This document shows positions 7,868-16,424 of a stretch of DNA of 32,564 nt, in pieces; the first letter of the stretch is position 1; the number at the start of each line of letters is the position of its first letter. The stretch is from assembly GCA_021324595.1 (NCBI GenBank), contig JAJPIV010000090.1, positions 1 to 32,564 of the forward strand, written 5' to 3'. The notes below the pieces were generated by a model. It ran no database searches, was not told where the DNA came from, and saw only the letters and a program-made list of their open reading frames with translations. This DNA is from Actinomycetota bacterium (GTDB taxonomy: Bacteria; Actinomycetota; Actinomycetes; Streptosporangiales; Streptosporangiaceae). Position numbers and translations under genes: made by a program.

Positions 7868-9472
7868 TCAGCCGAGGACGGTCAGCAGCGACTCGCGCAC
7901 GGCGGGCAGGCGGACGACCGACGGCGAGGGGAGCACAGGCAGTATCTCCTGCACCGTGCCGCCGGCCAGGGCCAGCCGCGCGCCGTAGACCGGGCCCGAG
8001 CCGGGCAGCACGGTCACGACGATCGCCGCGATGGAGGCCCGTGGCCGGGCCGCGCCCCTGGGCACCGCGATCCGCACGAGCGTGGCCGACCTGGCCTTGA
8101 TCCGGACCACCTGCCCGCCCGTCCCGGGGAGCGGCTGGCCGGGGGCCGCCACGGTGAGCCGCACGCTCGCGGCGCGCCCCGGCGCGGACAGCACCAGGTC
8201 GGTCCGGCCTGCGGTGCCCACCGGGTTCGCGGCCACCACCCCCTGGCCGGCGAGCGGCGCAGACCCGGTGATGGGCGCAGACCCGGTGATGAATGCCCCG
8301 GGGGATCCGGGCGGCCCGCCGGAGGACACCAGGACGGCGCTGACCGGGACGCTGGCCGTGATCCTGATCGCGCCGGGGATCCCGCCGAGCGACGGGATCG
8401 CGATTCCCGTGGTCAGGTGACCGAGCACGCTGATCTGGTTCCCTCCGGTCGGCTGGTAGCTGCCGCGGGGTGTCACCGCCGTCACGCGGATCTGCGCCGC
8501 CTGGCCGCCGGGGACGGTCAGGTAGAGCTCGGGCGAGCCCGGCGCGCTCGGCAGGCCGGGCAGGGTGAGGCTGGTGGCAGGGGCCGGCGCGGGCGGCAGC
8601 CACGCCCCGGGCTTGGCGGCGCCGGTGGTCTCCCGCACCGCGGCCACGACCCGCCCGGTGCTGGTCGTGACGTTGAGGGCGAACGCCTTCGCCGAGCGGA
8701 CCAGCCGGTCCAGGCTCTGGACCACCAGGCCACCGGGCGGCACGGTGATTCCCGAGTCGGCGGCCCCGAGCAGCGGGCCGCTGTCGGTCTGGACGCCGAC
8801 CTGCACGTCGGCGGGCAGGCCGTCGGCGTTGAGCAGGAACAGCTCGACGTGGAGCCGGGGCGCGCCCGGGCTCACGAACCAGAAGTCCGAGCCCGGCGCC
8901 TGGCATCGTCCGGCCGGCTGTCCGTCCGGGGCGAGCTGCTCGACGTCCAGGCCCTGAGCCGCGGCGCCCGTGGCGGACACGATCAGCCCGCCCCTGCCCA
9001 CCCGGGTCGGGACGAGGCCGCCGGCCATGGCGGGCAGGACCGCCTGCCTGGCCCGCAGCGCGGGCGCCGCGCCGACCCTCAGCACCGTCAGCTGGCCGGG
9101 GCGCGCCGTCCGCGGGCCCGGGCGGCCGACCGGGGACGCGGGCACGCTGGCCGGCGTGAGCGTCACCTGGCCGTTCCCCCGTGCCCCGGCCGGAACGGCG
9201 GCGACCGCCACGCCGCCGCCGGTCAGGCCGCCCGATCCCGGTGCCGGGCAGCCGAGCAGCGCGGAGGTCACCGGAAGCGATCCCGGTGACCGGGCGAGGG
9301 AGCCGGCCGCCGTGCTCGCGGGCCTGCTGAGCCCCGCGATGCCATACAGCGCACCGAGCGCGACCAGCACCAGCAGCGCCAGGAGCAGCCGGTTCGCCCG
9401 CAGCCGACGGGCAGCCGGTGGCCGCCGGGCCGCCTGCGGGCGCCGGGTCCCTGCGGGTCGCCGGGCGGTCAC
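7868..9472 (-). CDS. DUF5719 family membrane-anchored extracytoplasmic protein
   Basis: A 534-residue protein with a basic Arg-rich N-terminus, one transmembrane segment (LLLALLVLVALGALYGIAGL, about residues 29-48), then a long Ala/Gly/Pro/Val/Ser-rich region expected outside the membrane. Repeating beta-strand-like segments (PPGGLVVQSLDRL, ITASVPVSAVLVS, SVRLTVAAPG) fit the family, which has no known activity. A short duplication gives ITGSAP twice, from the repeated GCGCAGACCCGGTGAT at 8261-8293. The GTG at 9472 overlaps the glycosyltransferase stop by four bases (GTGA), and the sequence after it begins with the conserved basic/TM part, so I start there. Its coupling to the glycosyltransferase suggests a joint envelope function (inference). 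Confidence 0.85.
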   Translation of the reverse strand: MTARRPAGTRRPQAARRPPAARRLRANRLLLALLVLVALGALYGIAGLSRPASTAAGSLARSPGSLPVTSALLGCPAPGSGGLTGGGVAVAAVPAGARGNGQVTLTPASVPASPVGRPGPRTARPGQLTVLRVGAAPALRARQAVLPAMAGGLVPTRVGRGGLIVSATGAAAQGLDVEQLAPDGQPAGRCQAPGSDFWFVSPGAPRLHVELFLLNADGLPADVQVGVQTDSGPLLGAADSGITVPPGGLVVQSLDRLVRSAKAFALNVTTSTGRVVAAVRETTGAAKPGAWLPPAPAPATSLTLPGLPSAPGSPELYLTVPGGQAAQIRVTAVTPRGSYQPTGGNQISVLGHLTTGIAIPSLGGIPGAIRITASVPVSAVLVSSGGPPGSPGAFITGSAPITGSAPLAGQGVVAANPVGTAGRTDLVLSAPGRAASVRLTVAAPGQPLPGTGGQVVRIKARSATLVRIAVPRGAARPRASIAAIVVTVLPGSGPVYGARLALAGGTVQEILPVLPSPSVVRLPAVRESLLTVLG

Positions 9473-12400
9473 CAGGGGGCTTCCTCGTCCGCCCGGCCCG
9501 GCTCCCCGCCGCCCGGACCAGTGAGCCCGCGGCGCCACACGCTCCGGCGGGCGCCGATCGCGGAGCCGTCGCCGGCGCGCTCCGGCGCGACGTCGCCGTC
9601 CGGCTCCTGCGGCCTCCGGCCGTGACGGCCGGCCCGGCGGGGCCCGTCGCTCGGCATGCCGTCGTCGCGGGGCGGCCAGCCGCCCGTGCGGCCGTCCCGG
9701 AACGGGCCGGGCTCACCCCCGCGGCCGGGGAGGTCGTCGCTGTCCCAGCGCTCCTGGTACCCGGCCCCCCGGCCGGGGCCGCCGCGGTCCGGTTCACCGG
9801 GCAGGCCAGGGGACGGCCATGTGCCCGCCCGCGTCCCGCGCCCGTCAGCGTCCAGGCGCCCGCCCGGCCACGCGCCGGGCCGGGCGGGCGGCGGCATGCC
9901 GCTGGGCGAGCGCGCGGGAACCCGGTGCCCGGCGGCCCCGGCGGCAGGGGCGCCGGCCGGGTCGGCGCCGCGCGTCCTTCCCGGGCCACCGCCCGCCCCG
10001 CCGCCGGCGGCCGGCGGGCCCGGCTCGCCTTCGAGGTAGGGCCAGGCGCGCGACTGCGGGCCGGCCGGCTCCCCGGCGGAGCCGGGCCGGTCGCGGCCGG
10101 GCGTGCGGCCGCCGGGCGGCTCGGCCGGCCGGCCGGCCGCAGGGCGCCACGGCGCCGGCCGCCCGGCCGGCCGGCGGTCCAGGGACGCCGCGTCGCGCCC
10201 GGATGCCTCCGCCGCCCGGCCCGCCCGGTGGCCCGGCCCGCGCGGCCGGCCGGTGCCGCCTGCCCGGCCTGCGCCCCGGCCTGAAGCAGCCACCCGCCGG
10301 CCAGATCCCGCGGCCCCGGCGTCCGCGCCCTCCCGCCCGGCGGCGTCCACGGCCTCTGGCAGCCCGGGCACTCCGGGCGCCGCCCCGGCGCGGCCCATCG
10401 CCGCTCCGGCGGCCCCCTCGGCCTCGGCCACCCGCAGGCCGGGCAGCGCCAGGGCCACCACCAGCAGCAGCGCGAGCACCTGGAACCACAGCGCGAGGTC
10501 GTGCGGGAGCCCGGAGTAGCCGACGTCGAGGCGGCCGCCGCCGGGCGGCAGCCGGAAGGCCTGCGCCCAGCGCCCGGCCGGCGAGGGGACCGGGTCCAGG
10601 CGGCGCCCGTTCAGCGTGGCGGTCCACGGCCCGGCCGGCTCGGCGAGCAGCAGCGTCCCCCCGGGCGCAGGCGCCGCGGCCCCGGAGACTGCCGCCGGCC
10701 CCGAGGGGACCGCGACGACCGACCCGTTCGGCTCGAGCACGCTCACCCGGGACGGGGGCGTGACGAGCTGCCACAAGTCGTAGTGGGCGCTGACGCTGTA
10801 CGGCCGCAGCCCGGCGACGTTGTCCAGCACGCCCGCCAGCGCCGGGTCGACCGGGGCCTGGACCATCACGAAGCCGATGTCGAATCCGGCAAGGCCCCGG
10901 CTCTCGTTCATCACCAGGCCGCCCTCTGGGGAGACCAGCGCCGCCACCACCTTGTCCAGCGCCCGTCGCGCGCCGGCCGGGGGCGTCAGGTCGGCGTCGG
11001 CCAGGCCCGGGCTCGCCCCGCGGAGCAGCAGGTACGAGACCTGGCCGCGCACGGAGCGCAGCACCAGGGTCCGGACCTGGCGCGCCTGGCCATCGGCCGC
11101 CGCGACCAGCTCCGGCACGACCGGGGCGGCCACCGGGTGCACCAGGCCGGAGCCGCCGGACCCGAGCCACGCCGACGCGGCCAGCACCGGGGCCGAGCAG
11201 GCGGCGGCCGCGACCACCGCAGCCCACAGGCCGCGGGCGCCGGCCACGGCCCGCCAGCCCCGGCGCCCGGCCAGCATCCGCCCCAGGGCGTCGGCGCCCG
11301 CCGTGGCCGCGAGCAGCAGCCCGAGCCCGGCGATGGCCAGCGGCAGCCCGGTCCAGGTGATCACCGGCCCGCCGTCCGGCGGGCTCACCACCACGTGGCT
11401 GACGCCGATCGCGGCCAGCAGCCCGGCCAGCGCCACGCCCCATCCGGCGACCACGAGCTTGCGCCTGCGCCCGGAGAACAGCGCGGCGAAGGCCACGGCC
11501 AGCAGGCCGCCGGTGACCCAGTACGGGGGCAGGCCCGGCCCGCCGGGGCTCAGCAGCAACAGGCTCCTGGCGGGCAGGCCGCCCGGCGGCGTTCCGGGCT
11601 GAGGCAGGCCCGCCTCCAGGAAGAGCCTGCCCGGATGGGCGGCCAGGGTGATCGTCCAGGGAAGCAGCAGCACCGGGGCGGTCAGGGCGACGACCGCGAG
11701 CCGGCGGACGGTGCCCGTCACCCTGGAGCGGGCCCCGAGGGCCGCGATGGCGCAGGCCGCGATGGCCACCAGCCACAGCAGCGGGACGAACGCGGCGCCG
11801 ACCGCGACGAGCAGGCCCGCCCCCCAGGCGGCACGGCTTCCCTGGGGCCCGGGAGCGGTCACGACGCGCCCGGCCAGCAGCGCGATCAGCGGCAGCAGCA
11901 CGAAGGCGACGGCCATGCCGAGCCGGCCTCCCGCGACGATGCCCATCGACACCGGCAGGAGCGCGTAGCTGATCGCGGCCCACGCCGTGACCAGCCGCGA
12001 CCGGCTCACCCGGCGCGCGGCCAGCATCGCGGTCATCCCGGCCAGCGGCACGCAGCCGATCAGCAGCACGTCCACGGCCAGCCACGGCTTGCCGCCCAGC
12101 AGCGACGCCAGCAGCGCCAGCACCGCGACGTAGGGCGGGGCGGCGGCGGCCGAGCCGAGGCCGGCCGGGTGGAACGCCTGCAGGTACACCCGCCACAGGT
12201 CGGATGCCCCGCCCCAGGCGGGGACCAGGGAGCCTCCGCCGAGCGGCCCGGAGCCGAGCAGCGAGCGCGACGCCACCAGCGAGACGGCCAGGAGGGCGGC
12301 CAGCGCCAGCACCGGCGGGCTGGTCAGCAGCCGGCGGGCCAGGCCGTTGTCGGTGAGCAGCGAGTCGTCCTCGCCCGGGTCGGCGCTCGCGTGGTGCGCC

Positions 12401-13563
12401 CCGGCCGCGTCGCCCTGGGCGGACCGCAGCACCGTCGCGGCGGCGAACTCGGCCAGCCGCCGCGCCGACCGCCCGGGTGGCAGGTCGCCGCGGACCCGCG
12501 CGTACGCGGCCCGCCGGCCGCGCCGCCGGCGGCGCCGCGCCCGGTGCAGCCGGAGCGGGTGCCCGAGGACGGCGGCGATGGCGGCGGCCTCGTCCAGCGC
12601 CGCGGTGATCCTCTTGGCGAGCAGGAAGAAGGTGATCCGCAGCAGCGAGACCAGGAGGTTGCCCGCCGCCACCGCCGGCAGCTGGCGCAGCGGCAGGTTC
12701 CCGAGGAGGGTGAGCAGCCCGTTCCGCCGGTCCAGCAGCCGCGGCCGCCGTCCCACCGAGACCGGCCGGCGATGCCGCGCCGACGCCTGGACGTGGTAGA
12801 CGACCGCGTCGGTGACCACGCGGACCCGGTAGCCGGCCGCGTGCACCCGCCAGCAGAAGTCGACGTCCTCCATGAACAGGCCCATGGCCGGGTCGAACCC
12901 GCCGACCTGCTCCCAGACCTCGCGCCGCACCAGCATGCCGGCGCTGCTGACGGCGAGCGCGTCGCGGTCGCCGTCGTGCTGCCCCTGGTCGATCTCCCTG
13001 GGCTCGATCCCGGTCACCCGGCGCGCCGCGGTGTCGATGGTGATCCCGGCCTCCAGGATCACCTCGCGGTTGGACCAGTCCCGCACCTTCGGCCCGAGCA
13101 CCGCGGCCGAACCGGTCTCGGTCACTCCGCGCAGCAGCTGCTCAAGGGCGTCCGGGGCGGGCTCGCAGTCGTCGTGCAGCAGCCACAGCCACTCGACCCG
13201 GTCGGCTGCGTCGCCGGGCACCGGGGCGTTCGCGGCCCGGTGCACGAGCGCCCGGGCGATCGCGGCGCCGTAGCCGGTGGCGCGGTCCATGCCGAAGACC
13301 GATCCCTGCCCGAACCGGGCGGCCAGAACCGCGCCGCTGCGGTCCCTGCTGCCGGTGTCCACCGCCACCACCCGCTGCACGGGCCTGGTCTGCCCGGCGA
13401 GCGCGTCGGCCAGCTGCGGCAACCATGCCGCCCCGTCGTGGGCGACGACCACGGCGGTTACGACGTGCTGGGGATAGGACTCGTTGGGCGACAAGGCGAT
13501 CCGGTTGCTGAGGGGCTTCACCTGCAGGTTCCGCGCCGCGGCGCGGGCCCGCTGGCCGGTCAC
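9469..13563 (-). CDS. Large membrane glycosyltransferase, family 2, with disordered C-terminal tail
   Basis: A 1364-residue protein. Residues about 35-290 form a GT2 catalytic domain: VVVAHDGAAWLPQLADAL, the acidic LLHDDCEP, and FMEDVDFCWRVHAAGYRV. A basic linker (RRRRRRGRR) follows, then a multi-spanning membrane region from about residue 410 to 780, an extracytoplasmic stretch, and a last membrane segment LALWFQVLALLLVVALALPG near residue 1035. The remaining roughly 320 residues are Gly/Pro/Arg-rich and probably disordered. The substrate is unknown; relatives sit in the same actinobacterial cluster and are presumed to build envelope polysaccharide. The GTG at 13563 lies six bases after TATCGT, implying a leaderless mRNA. 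It ends with a GTGA overlap into the DUF5719 gene. Confidence 0.9.
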   Translation of the reverse strand: MTGQRARAAARNLQVKPLSNRIALSPNESYPQHVVTAVVVAHDGAAWLPQLADALAGQTRPVQRVVAVDTGSRDRSGAVLAARFGQGSVFGMDRATGYGAAIARALVHRAANAPVPGDAADRVEWLWLLHDDCEPAPDALEQLLRGVTETGSAAVLGPKVRDWSNREVILEAGITIDTAARRVTGIEPREIDQGQHDGDRDALAVSSAGMLVRREVWEQVGGFDPAMGLFMEDVDFCWRVHAAGYRVRVVTDAVVYHVQASARHRRPVSVGRRPRLLDRRNGLLTLLGNLPLRQLPAVAAGNLLVSLLRITFFLLAKRITAALDEAAAIAAVLGHPLRLHRARRRRRRGRRAAYARVRGDLPPGRSARRLAEFAAATVLRSAQGDAAGAHHASADPGEDDSLLTDNGLARRLLTSPPVLALAALLAVSLVASRSLLGSGPLGGGSLVPAWGGASDLWRVYLQAFHPAGLGSAAAAPPYVAVLALLASLLGGKPWLAVDVLLIGCVPLAGMTAMLAARRVSRSRLVTAWAAISYALLPVSMGIVAGGRLGMAVAFVLLPLIALLAGRVVTAPGPQGSRAAWGAGLLVAVGAAFVPLLWLVAIAACAIAALGARSRVTGTVRRLAVVALTAPVLLLPWTITLAAHPGRLFLEAGLPQPGTPPGGLPARSLLLLSPGGPGLPPYWVTGGLLAVAFAALFSGRRRKLVVAGWGVALAGLLAAIGVSHVVVSPPDGGPVITWTGLPLAIAGLGLLLAATAGADALGRMLAGRRGWRAVAGARGLWAAVVAAAACSAPVLAASAWLGSGGSGLVHPVAAPVVPELVAAADGQARQVRTLVLRSVRGQVSYLLLRGASPGLADADLTPPAGARRALDKVVAALVSPEGGLVMNESRGLAGFDIGFVMVQAPVDPALAGVLDNVAGLRPYSVSAHYDLWQLVTPPSRVSVLEPNGSVVAVPSGPAAVSGAAAPAPGGTLLLAEPAGPWTATLNGRRLDPVPSPAGRWAQAFRLPPGGGRLDVGYSGLPHDLALWFQVLALLLVVALALPGLRVAEAEGAAGAAMGRAGAAPGVPGLPEAVDAAGREGADAGAAGSGRRVAASGRGAGRAGGTGRPRGPGHRAGRAAEASGRDAASLDRRPAGRPAPWRPAAGRPAEPPGGRTPGRDRPGSAGEPAGPQSRAWPYLEGEPGPPAAGGGAGGGPGRTRGADPAGAPAAGAAGHRVPARSPSGMPPPARPGAWPGGRLDADGRGTRAGTWPSPGLPGEPDRGGPGRGAGYQERWDSDDLPGRGGEPGPFRDGRTGGWPPRDDGMPSDGPRRAGRHGRRPQEPDGDVAPERAGDGSAIGARRSVWRRGLTGPGGGEPGRADEEAPW

Positions 13564-13569
13564 CTGTGA

Positions 13570-13575
13570 ACGATA
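13570..13575 (-). promoter_or_regulatory. -10 element TATCGT for leaderless glycosyltransferase gene
   Basis: TATCGT fits TANNNT and ends exactly six bases before the GTG start at 13563; there is no Shine-Dalgarno sequence between. No clear -35 is seen. It implies that the glycosyltransferase has its own promoter despite lying downstream of whiB. Confidence 0.6.
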
Positions 13576-13644
13576 CGCGAATCCCGGGCACCGCCACGGC
13601 CAGACGCCGAGCTTGCCCGTGCCGCCCGGCGCGCCCGGCCTGGC

Positions 13645-13926
13645 TCAGCCGGCGCGCCGCTTGAGCCGCCTTCGCTCGCGCTCGGACAGGCCGCCCCAGA
13701 TGCCGAAGCGCTCGTCGTGCTCGAGCGCGTACTCCAGGCACTCCGCCCTGACCTCGCAGCTGCGGCAGACCCGCTTGGCCTCCCTGGTGGACCCGCCCTT
13801 CTCAGGGAAGAACGCCTCGGGATCGGTCTGGGCGCACAGCGCCCGGTCCTGCCACGCCTGGCCCGCTGACTCATCGGCGCCGATGCCCAACGCTTCGTGC
13901 ACCAGCGCGACGATGGCGTCAGTCAC
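13645..13926 (-). CDS. whiB: WhiB-family iron-sulfur transcriptional regulator (WhiB/WhiB2/WhmD type)
   Basis: A 93-residue protein. Four cysteines (C31, C54, C57, C63) would hold a [4Fe-4S] cluster in the pattern C-x22-CxxC-x5-C, followed by the GIWGG turn (75-79) and the basic C-terminal helix [13 protein letters not shown] that contacts DNA. The sequence [21 protein letters not shown] and the neighbourhood (diverging from fbiA, near manB) match Streptomyces WhiB and mycobacterial WhiB2/WhmD, which work with WhiA in sporulation septation or cell division. The GTG at 13926 has GGAGGT five bases upstream. A promoter with both -35 and -10 elements lies at 14001-14030. Confidence 0.95.
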   Translation of the reverse strand: MTDAIVALVHEALGIGADESAGQAWQDRALCAQTDPEAFFPEKGGSTREAKRVCRSCEVRAECLEYALEHDERFGIWGGLSERERRRLKRRAG

Positions 13927-14000
13927 AGCGCACCTCCGCCCCTCGACAACCCCGTCGGTCCCGCGGCCACCGGGACGGCCGCGGGAATCACACTGCTGAA

Positions 14001-14030
14001 ATTACACGCGCGTGTCTTGCCGCGCGTCAA
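14001..14030 (-). promoter_or_regulatory. Promoter of whiB with palindrome in the spacer
   Basis: On the minus strand TTGACG (14025-14030) and TGTAAT (14001-14006) are separated by 18 bases, a good housekeeping-sigma promoter, giving a leader of roughly 65 nt before the whiB GTG. A perfect palindrome ACACGCGCGTGT (14004-14015) overlaps the spacer and -10, a position suited to repression. Elsewhere in the 267-bp whiB-fbiA intergenic region I see nothing but GC-rich sequence and the fbiA -10. Confidence 0.6.
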
Positions 14031-14181
14031 GGCGGAGACGTGGTAGTGCGGGCCGGCTTGACCTCGATGACCTGGAAAGTCTGCCCGGAAAACCTGGGGT
14101 CCCAGCCCGGCCGCCGCCTGCGGCCGGCCGCCGGCCCAGCCAGGCACCACGCCCGGCGCCGCCCCGGGCGGCCGCGCCTGG

Positions 14182-14187
14182 CAGACT
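14182..14187 (+). promoter_or_regulatory. Possible -10 element for leaderless fbiA
   Basis: CAGACT ends six bases before the fbiA ATG at 14194. It keeps the A and final T of TANNNT. There is no Shine-Dalgarno sequence before the ATG. Confidence 0.4.
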
Positions 14188-14193
14188 CGGGCC

Positions 14194-15144
14194 ATGCGCA
14201 TCACACTGCTGGCCGGCGGGGTCGGGGGCGCCCGGTTCCTGCGCGGGCTGGCCGCCGCCGCACCGGACGCGCAGGTCACGGTCATCGGCAACACAGGCGA
14301 CGACATCACGCTCTTCGGCCTGCACGTCTGCCCGGACCTGGACACCGTGATGTACACGCTCGGCGGGGCCGTCAGCGAGGAGCAGGGCTGGGGCCGCGCC
14401 GGGGAGACCTACACCGTGCAGTCCGAGCTCGCGGCCTACGGCGCGGGGCCGGACTGGTTCCGCCTGGGTGACCGGGACCTGGCCACCCATATCGCGCGCA
14501 CGGCCATGCTCCGCGCCGGCCTGCCGCTGTCGGCGGTCACCAGGCGGCTCTGCGAGCGGTGGCAGCCGGGCGTCACCCTGCTGCCGATGACCGACGACGA
14601 CGTGCGGACCCACGTGATCGTCGACGACGGGGAGGGCACGCGGACGATCCACTTCCAGGAGTGGTGGGTCCGCCTGCACGCGAAGGTTCCGGCGCGCGGC
14701 TTCCTCCCGGTCGGGGCGGAGCGGGCCACCCCGGCGCCCGGGGTCCTCGACGCGATCGCCGGCGCCGACTTCGTGCTGCTGCCGCCATCCAACCCGGTGG
14801 TCAGCATCGGCGTCATCCTCGCGATCCCCGGCATCGCCGAAGCGGTCGCCGCCAAGACCGTCGTCGGCGTCTCCCCCGTGATCGGCGGCGCGCCGGTCCG
14901 GGGCATGGCCGACGCCTGCCTGGCGGCGATCGGGGTCAAGCCGGACGCGGCCGCGGTCGCCGCGCACTACGGGCCGGGCCTGCTGGACGGCTGGCTGGTG
15001 GACACCGCCGACGCCGGCGCCGCGTTCGCCGCGGACCTGGCCGGGATCGAGGTGCGCGCGCTGCCGCTGTACATGACCGACGTGCCCGCCGCGGCCGCGA
15101 TCGCCGCCGCGGCCATCGGCCTGGCCAGGGAGCTGCTCGGATGA
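14194..15144 (+). CDS. fbiA: 2-phospho-L-lactate/phosphoenolpyruvyl transferase (F420 biosynthesis)
   Basis: A 316-residue CofD-family enzyme. It moves the phospholactyl or phosphoenolpyruvyl group from its guanosine-diphospho carrier to the deazaflavin Fo, making (dehydro-)F420-0. The N-terminal nucleotide-binding motif [15 protein letters not shown] (5-19), the IGNTGDD stretch (about 30-36), [10 protein letters not shown], and [11 protein letters not shown] are all characteristic. It is overlapped by four bases (ATGA) by fbiB. The guanylyltransferase that makes the activated donor (FbiD/CofC) is not in this window. Confidence 0.96.
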   Translation: MRITLLAGGVGGARFLRGLAAAAPDAQVTVIGNTGDDITLFGLHVCPDLDTVMYTLGGAVSEEQGWGRAGETYTVQSELAAYGAGPDWFRLGDRDLATHIARTAMLRAGLPLSAVTRRLCERWQPGVTLLPMTDDDVRTHVIVDDGEGTRTIHFQEWWVRLHAKVPARGFLPVGAERATPAPGVLDAIAGADFVLLPPSNPVVSIGVILAIPGIAEAVAAKTVVGVSPVIGGAPVRGMADACLAAIGVKPDAAAVAAHYGPGLLDGWLVDTADAGAAFAADLAGIEVRALPLYMTDVPAAAAIAAAAIGLARELLG

Positions 15145-16421
15145 CCACGATCACGATCACCGGGCTGGGCGGCCTGCCCGAGATCGCCCCCGGGGCCGAC
15201 CTGGCCGCGCTCATCGCCCGGGCTGCGCCCGGCCTGGCCGACGGCGACATCCTGGTGATCACATCCAAGGTGGTCAGCAAGGCGGAGGGCCGGGTGGTGC
15301 GCGCGAGCCGCGAGGAGGCGATCGCCGCGGAGACCGTCCGCATCGTCGCGCGCCGCGGCCCCACGACGATCGCCGAGACGCGGCACGGGCTGGTGCTGGC
15401 CGCCGCCGGGGTGGACCGGTCCAACACGGCGCCGGGAACCGTGGTGCTGCTGCCGGAGGACCCGGACGGCTCGGCCCGGCGCCTGCGCAAGGCGATCATG
15501 GCCCTGACCGGCGCCCGGATCGGCGTGCTGATCACCGACACGATGGGGCGGCCGTGGCGGGTTGGCCAGGCCGACGCGGCGATCGGCGCCGCGGGAGTGG
15601 CGCCGCTGCGCGACCACCGCGGCACGCCCGATGCCCACGGCAACCTCCTCGAGGTCACGGTCGCCGCGGTCGCCGACGAGCTGGCCGCGGCCGCGGACCT
15701 GGTCAAGGGCAAGGCCGATCAGGTGCCGGCCGCGCTGGTGCGGGGCCTCGCCGGCCTGGTCACCGCCGACGACGGGCCCGGAGCCGCGGCCCTGATCCGC
15801 CCTGCCGAGCAGGACATGTTCCGCCTCGGCGCGGCGGACGTGCTCGGCGCGCGCCGGACCGTGCGCGAGTTCACCGCCGAGCCGGTGGACCCGGCGGCCG
15901 TCCGCCGGGCCATCGCCGCCGCGGTGACGGCCCCGGCGCCGCACCACAGCAGGCCGTGGCGGTTCGTCGTGGTCGAGTCGGCGCGCGCCCGGCGGCGCCT
16001 GCTGGACGACATGCTGGCCGCGTGGGCGGCCGACCTGCGGGGCGACGGGTTCACGCCGGAGCAGATCGCCCGGCGCACCAGGCGCGGCGAGCCGCTGCGC
16101 CGCGCCCCGCTGATCATCGTGCCGTGCCTGGTCACCGAGGCCGCGCACGCCTACCCGGACGCGCGCCGCGCCTCCGCCGAGCGGGCGATGTTCCTGGTCT
16201 CGATGGGCGCGGGCGTGCAGAACCTGCTCGTCGCGCTGGCCGTCGAGGGGCTCGGGTCCTGCTGGCTGTCGAGCACCCTGTTCTGCGGCCCGGTCGCCCG
16301 CGCGGCGCTCGACCTGCCGCCGGGCTGGGAGCCCATGGGCGCGATCGGCGTGGGCCGCCCCGCCGCCGCGCCGTCCCCGCGCCCCGACGGCGACCTGCGG
16401 GACGTGATCGCCTACCGCTAG
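15141..16421 (+). CDS. fbiB: Coenzyme F420:L-glutamate ligase, bifunctional FbiB
   Basis: A 426-residue fusion. The N-terminal domain (about 1-245) is the GTP-dependent F420 gamma-glutamyl ligase, with [31 protein letters not shown] and [17 protein letters not shown]. The C-terminal domain (about 255-426) is a nitroreductase-like FMN-binding domain ([48 protein letters not shown]), which in mycobacterial FbiB reduces dehydro-F420-0. Together they yield polyglutamylated F420. The ATG at 15141 overlaps the fbiA stop as ATGA, so translation is coupled. The stop codon lies 3 bp from the convergent dprE1-like gene, leaving no room for a terminator. Confidence 0.96.
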   Translation: MTTITITGLGGLPEIAPGADLAALIARAAPGLADGDILVITSKVVSKAEGRVVRASREEAIAAETVRIVARRGPTTIAETRHGLVLAAAGVDRSNTAPGTVVLLPEDPDGSARRLRKAIMALTGARIGVLITDTMGRPWRVGQADAAIGAAGVAPLRDHRGTPDAHGNLLEVTVAAVADELAAAADLVKGKADQVPAALVRGLAGLVTADDGPGAAALIRPAEQDMFRLGAADVLGARRTVREFTAEPVDPAAVRRAIAAAVTAPAPHHSRPWRFVVVESARARRRLLDDMLAAWAADLRGDGFTPEQIARRTRRGEPLRRAPLIIVPCLVTEAAHAYPDARRASAERAMFLVSMGAGVQNLLVALAVEGLGSCWLSSTLFCGPVARAALDLPPGWEPMGAIGVGRPAAAPSPRPDGDLRDVIAYR

Positions 16422-16424
16422 CGA

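Noticed and set aside
7332-9989. 885-residue minus-strand ORF across the metallopeptidase, DUF5719 and glycosyltransferase region
   Set aside because: Arg/Gly/Pro-only composition without family motifs; it is a GC-driven shadow of the DUF5719 and GT frames, which have clear domains.
10501-13569. 1022-residue plus-strand ORF opposite the GT2 glycosyltransferase
   Set aside because: Translation is His/Arg/Gly/Gln-rich with no domain; mirrors codon bias of the real gene.
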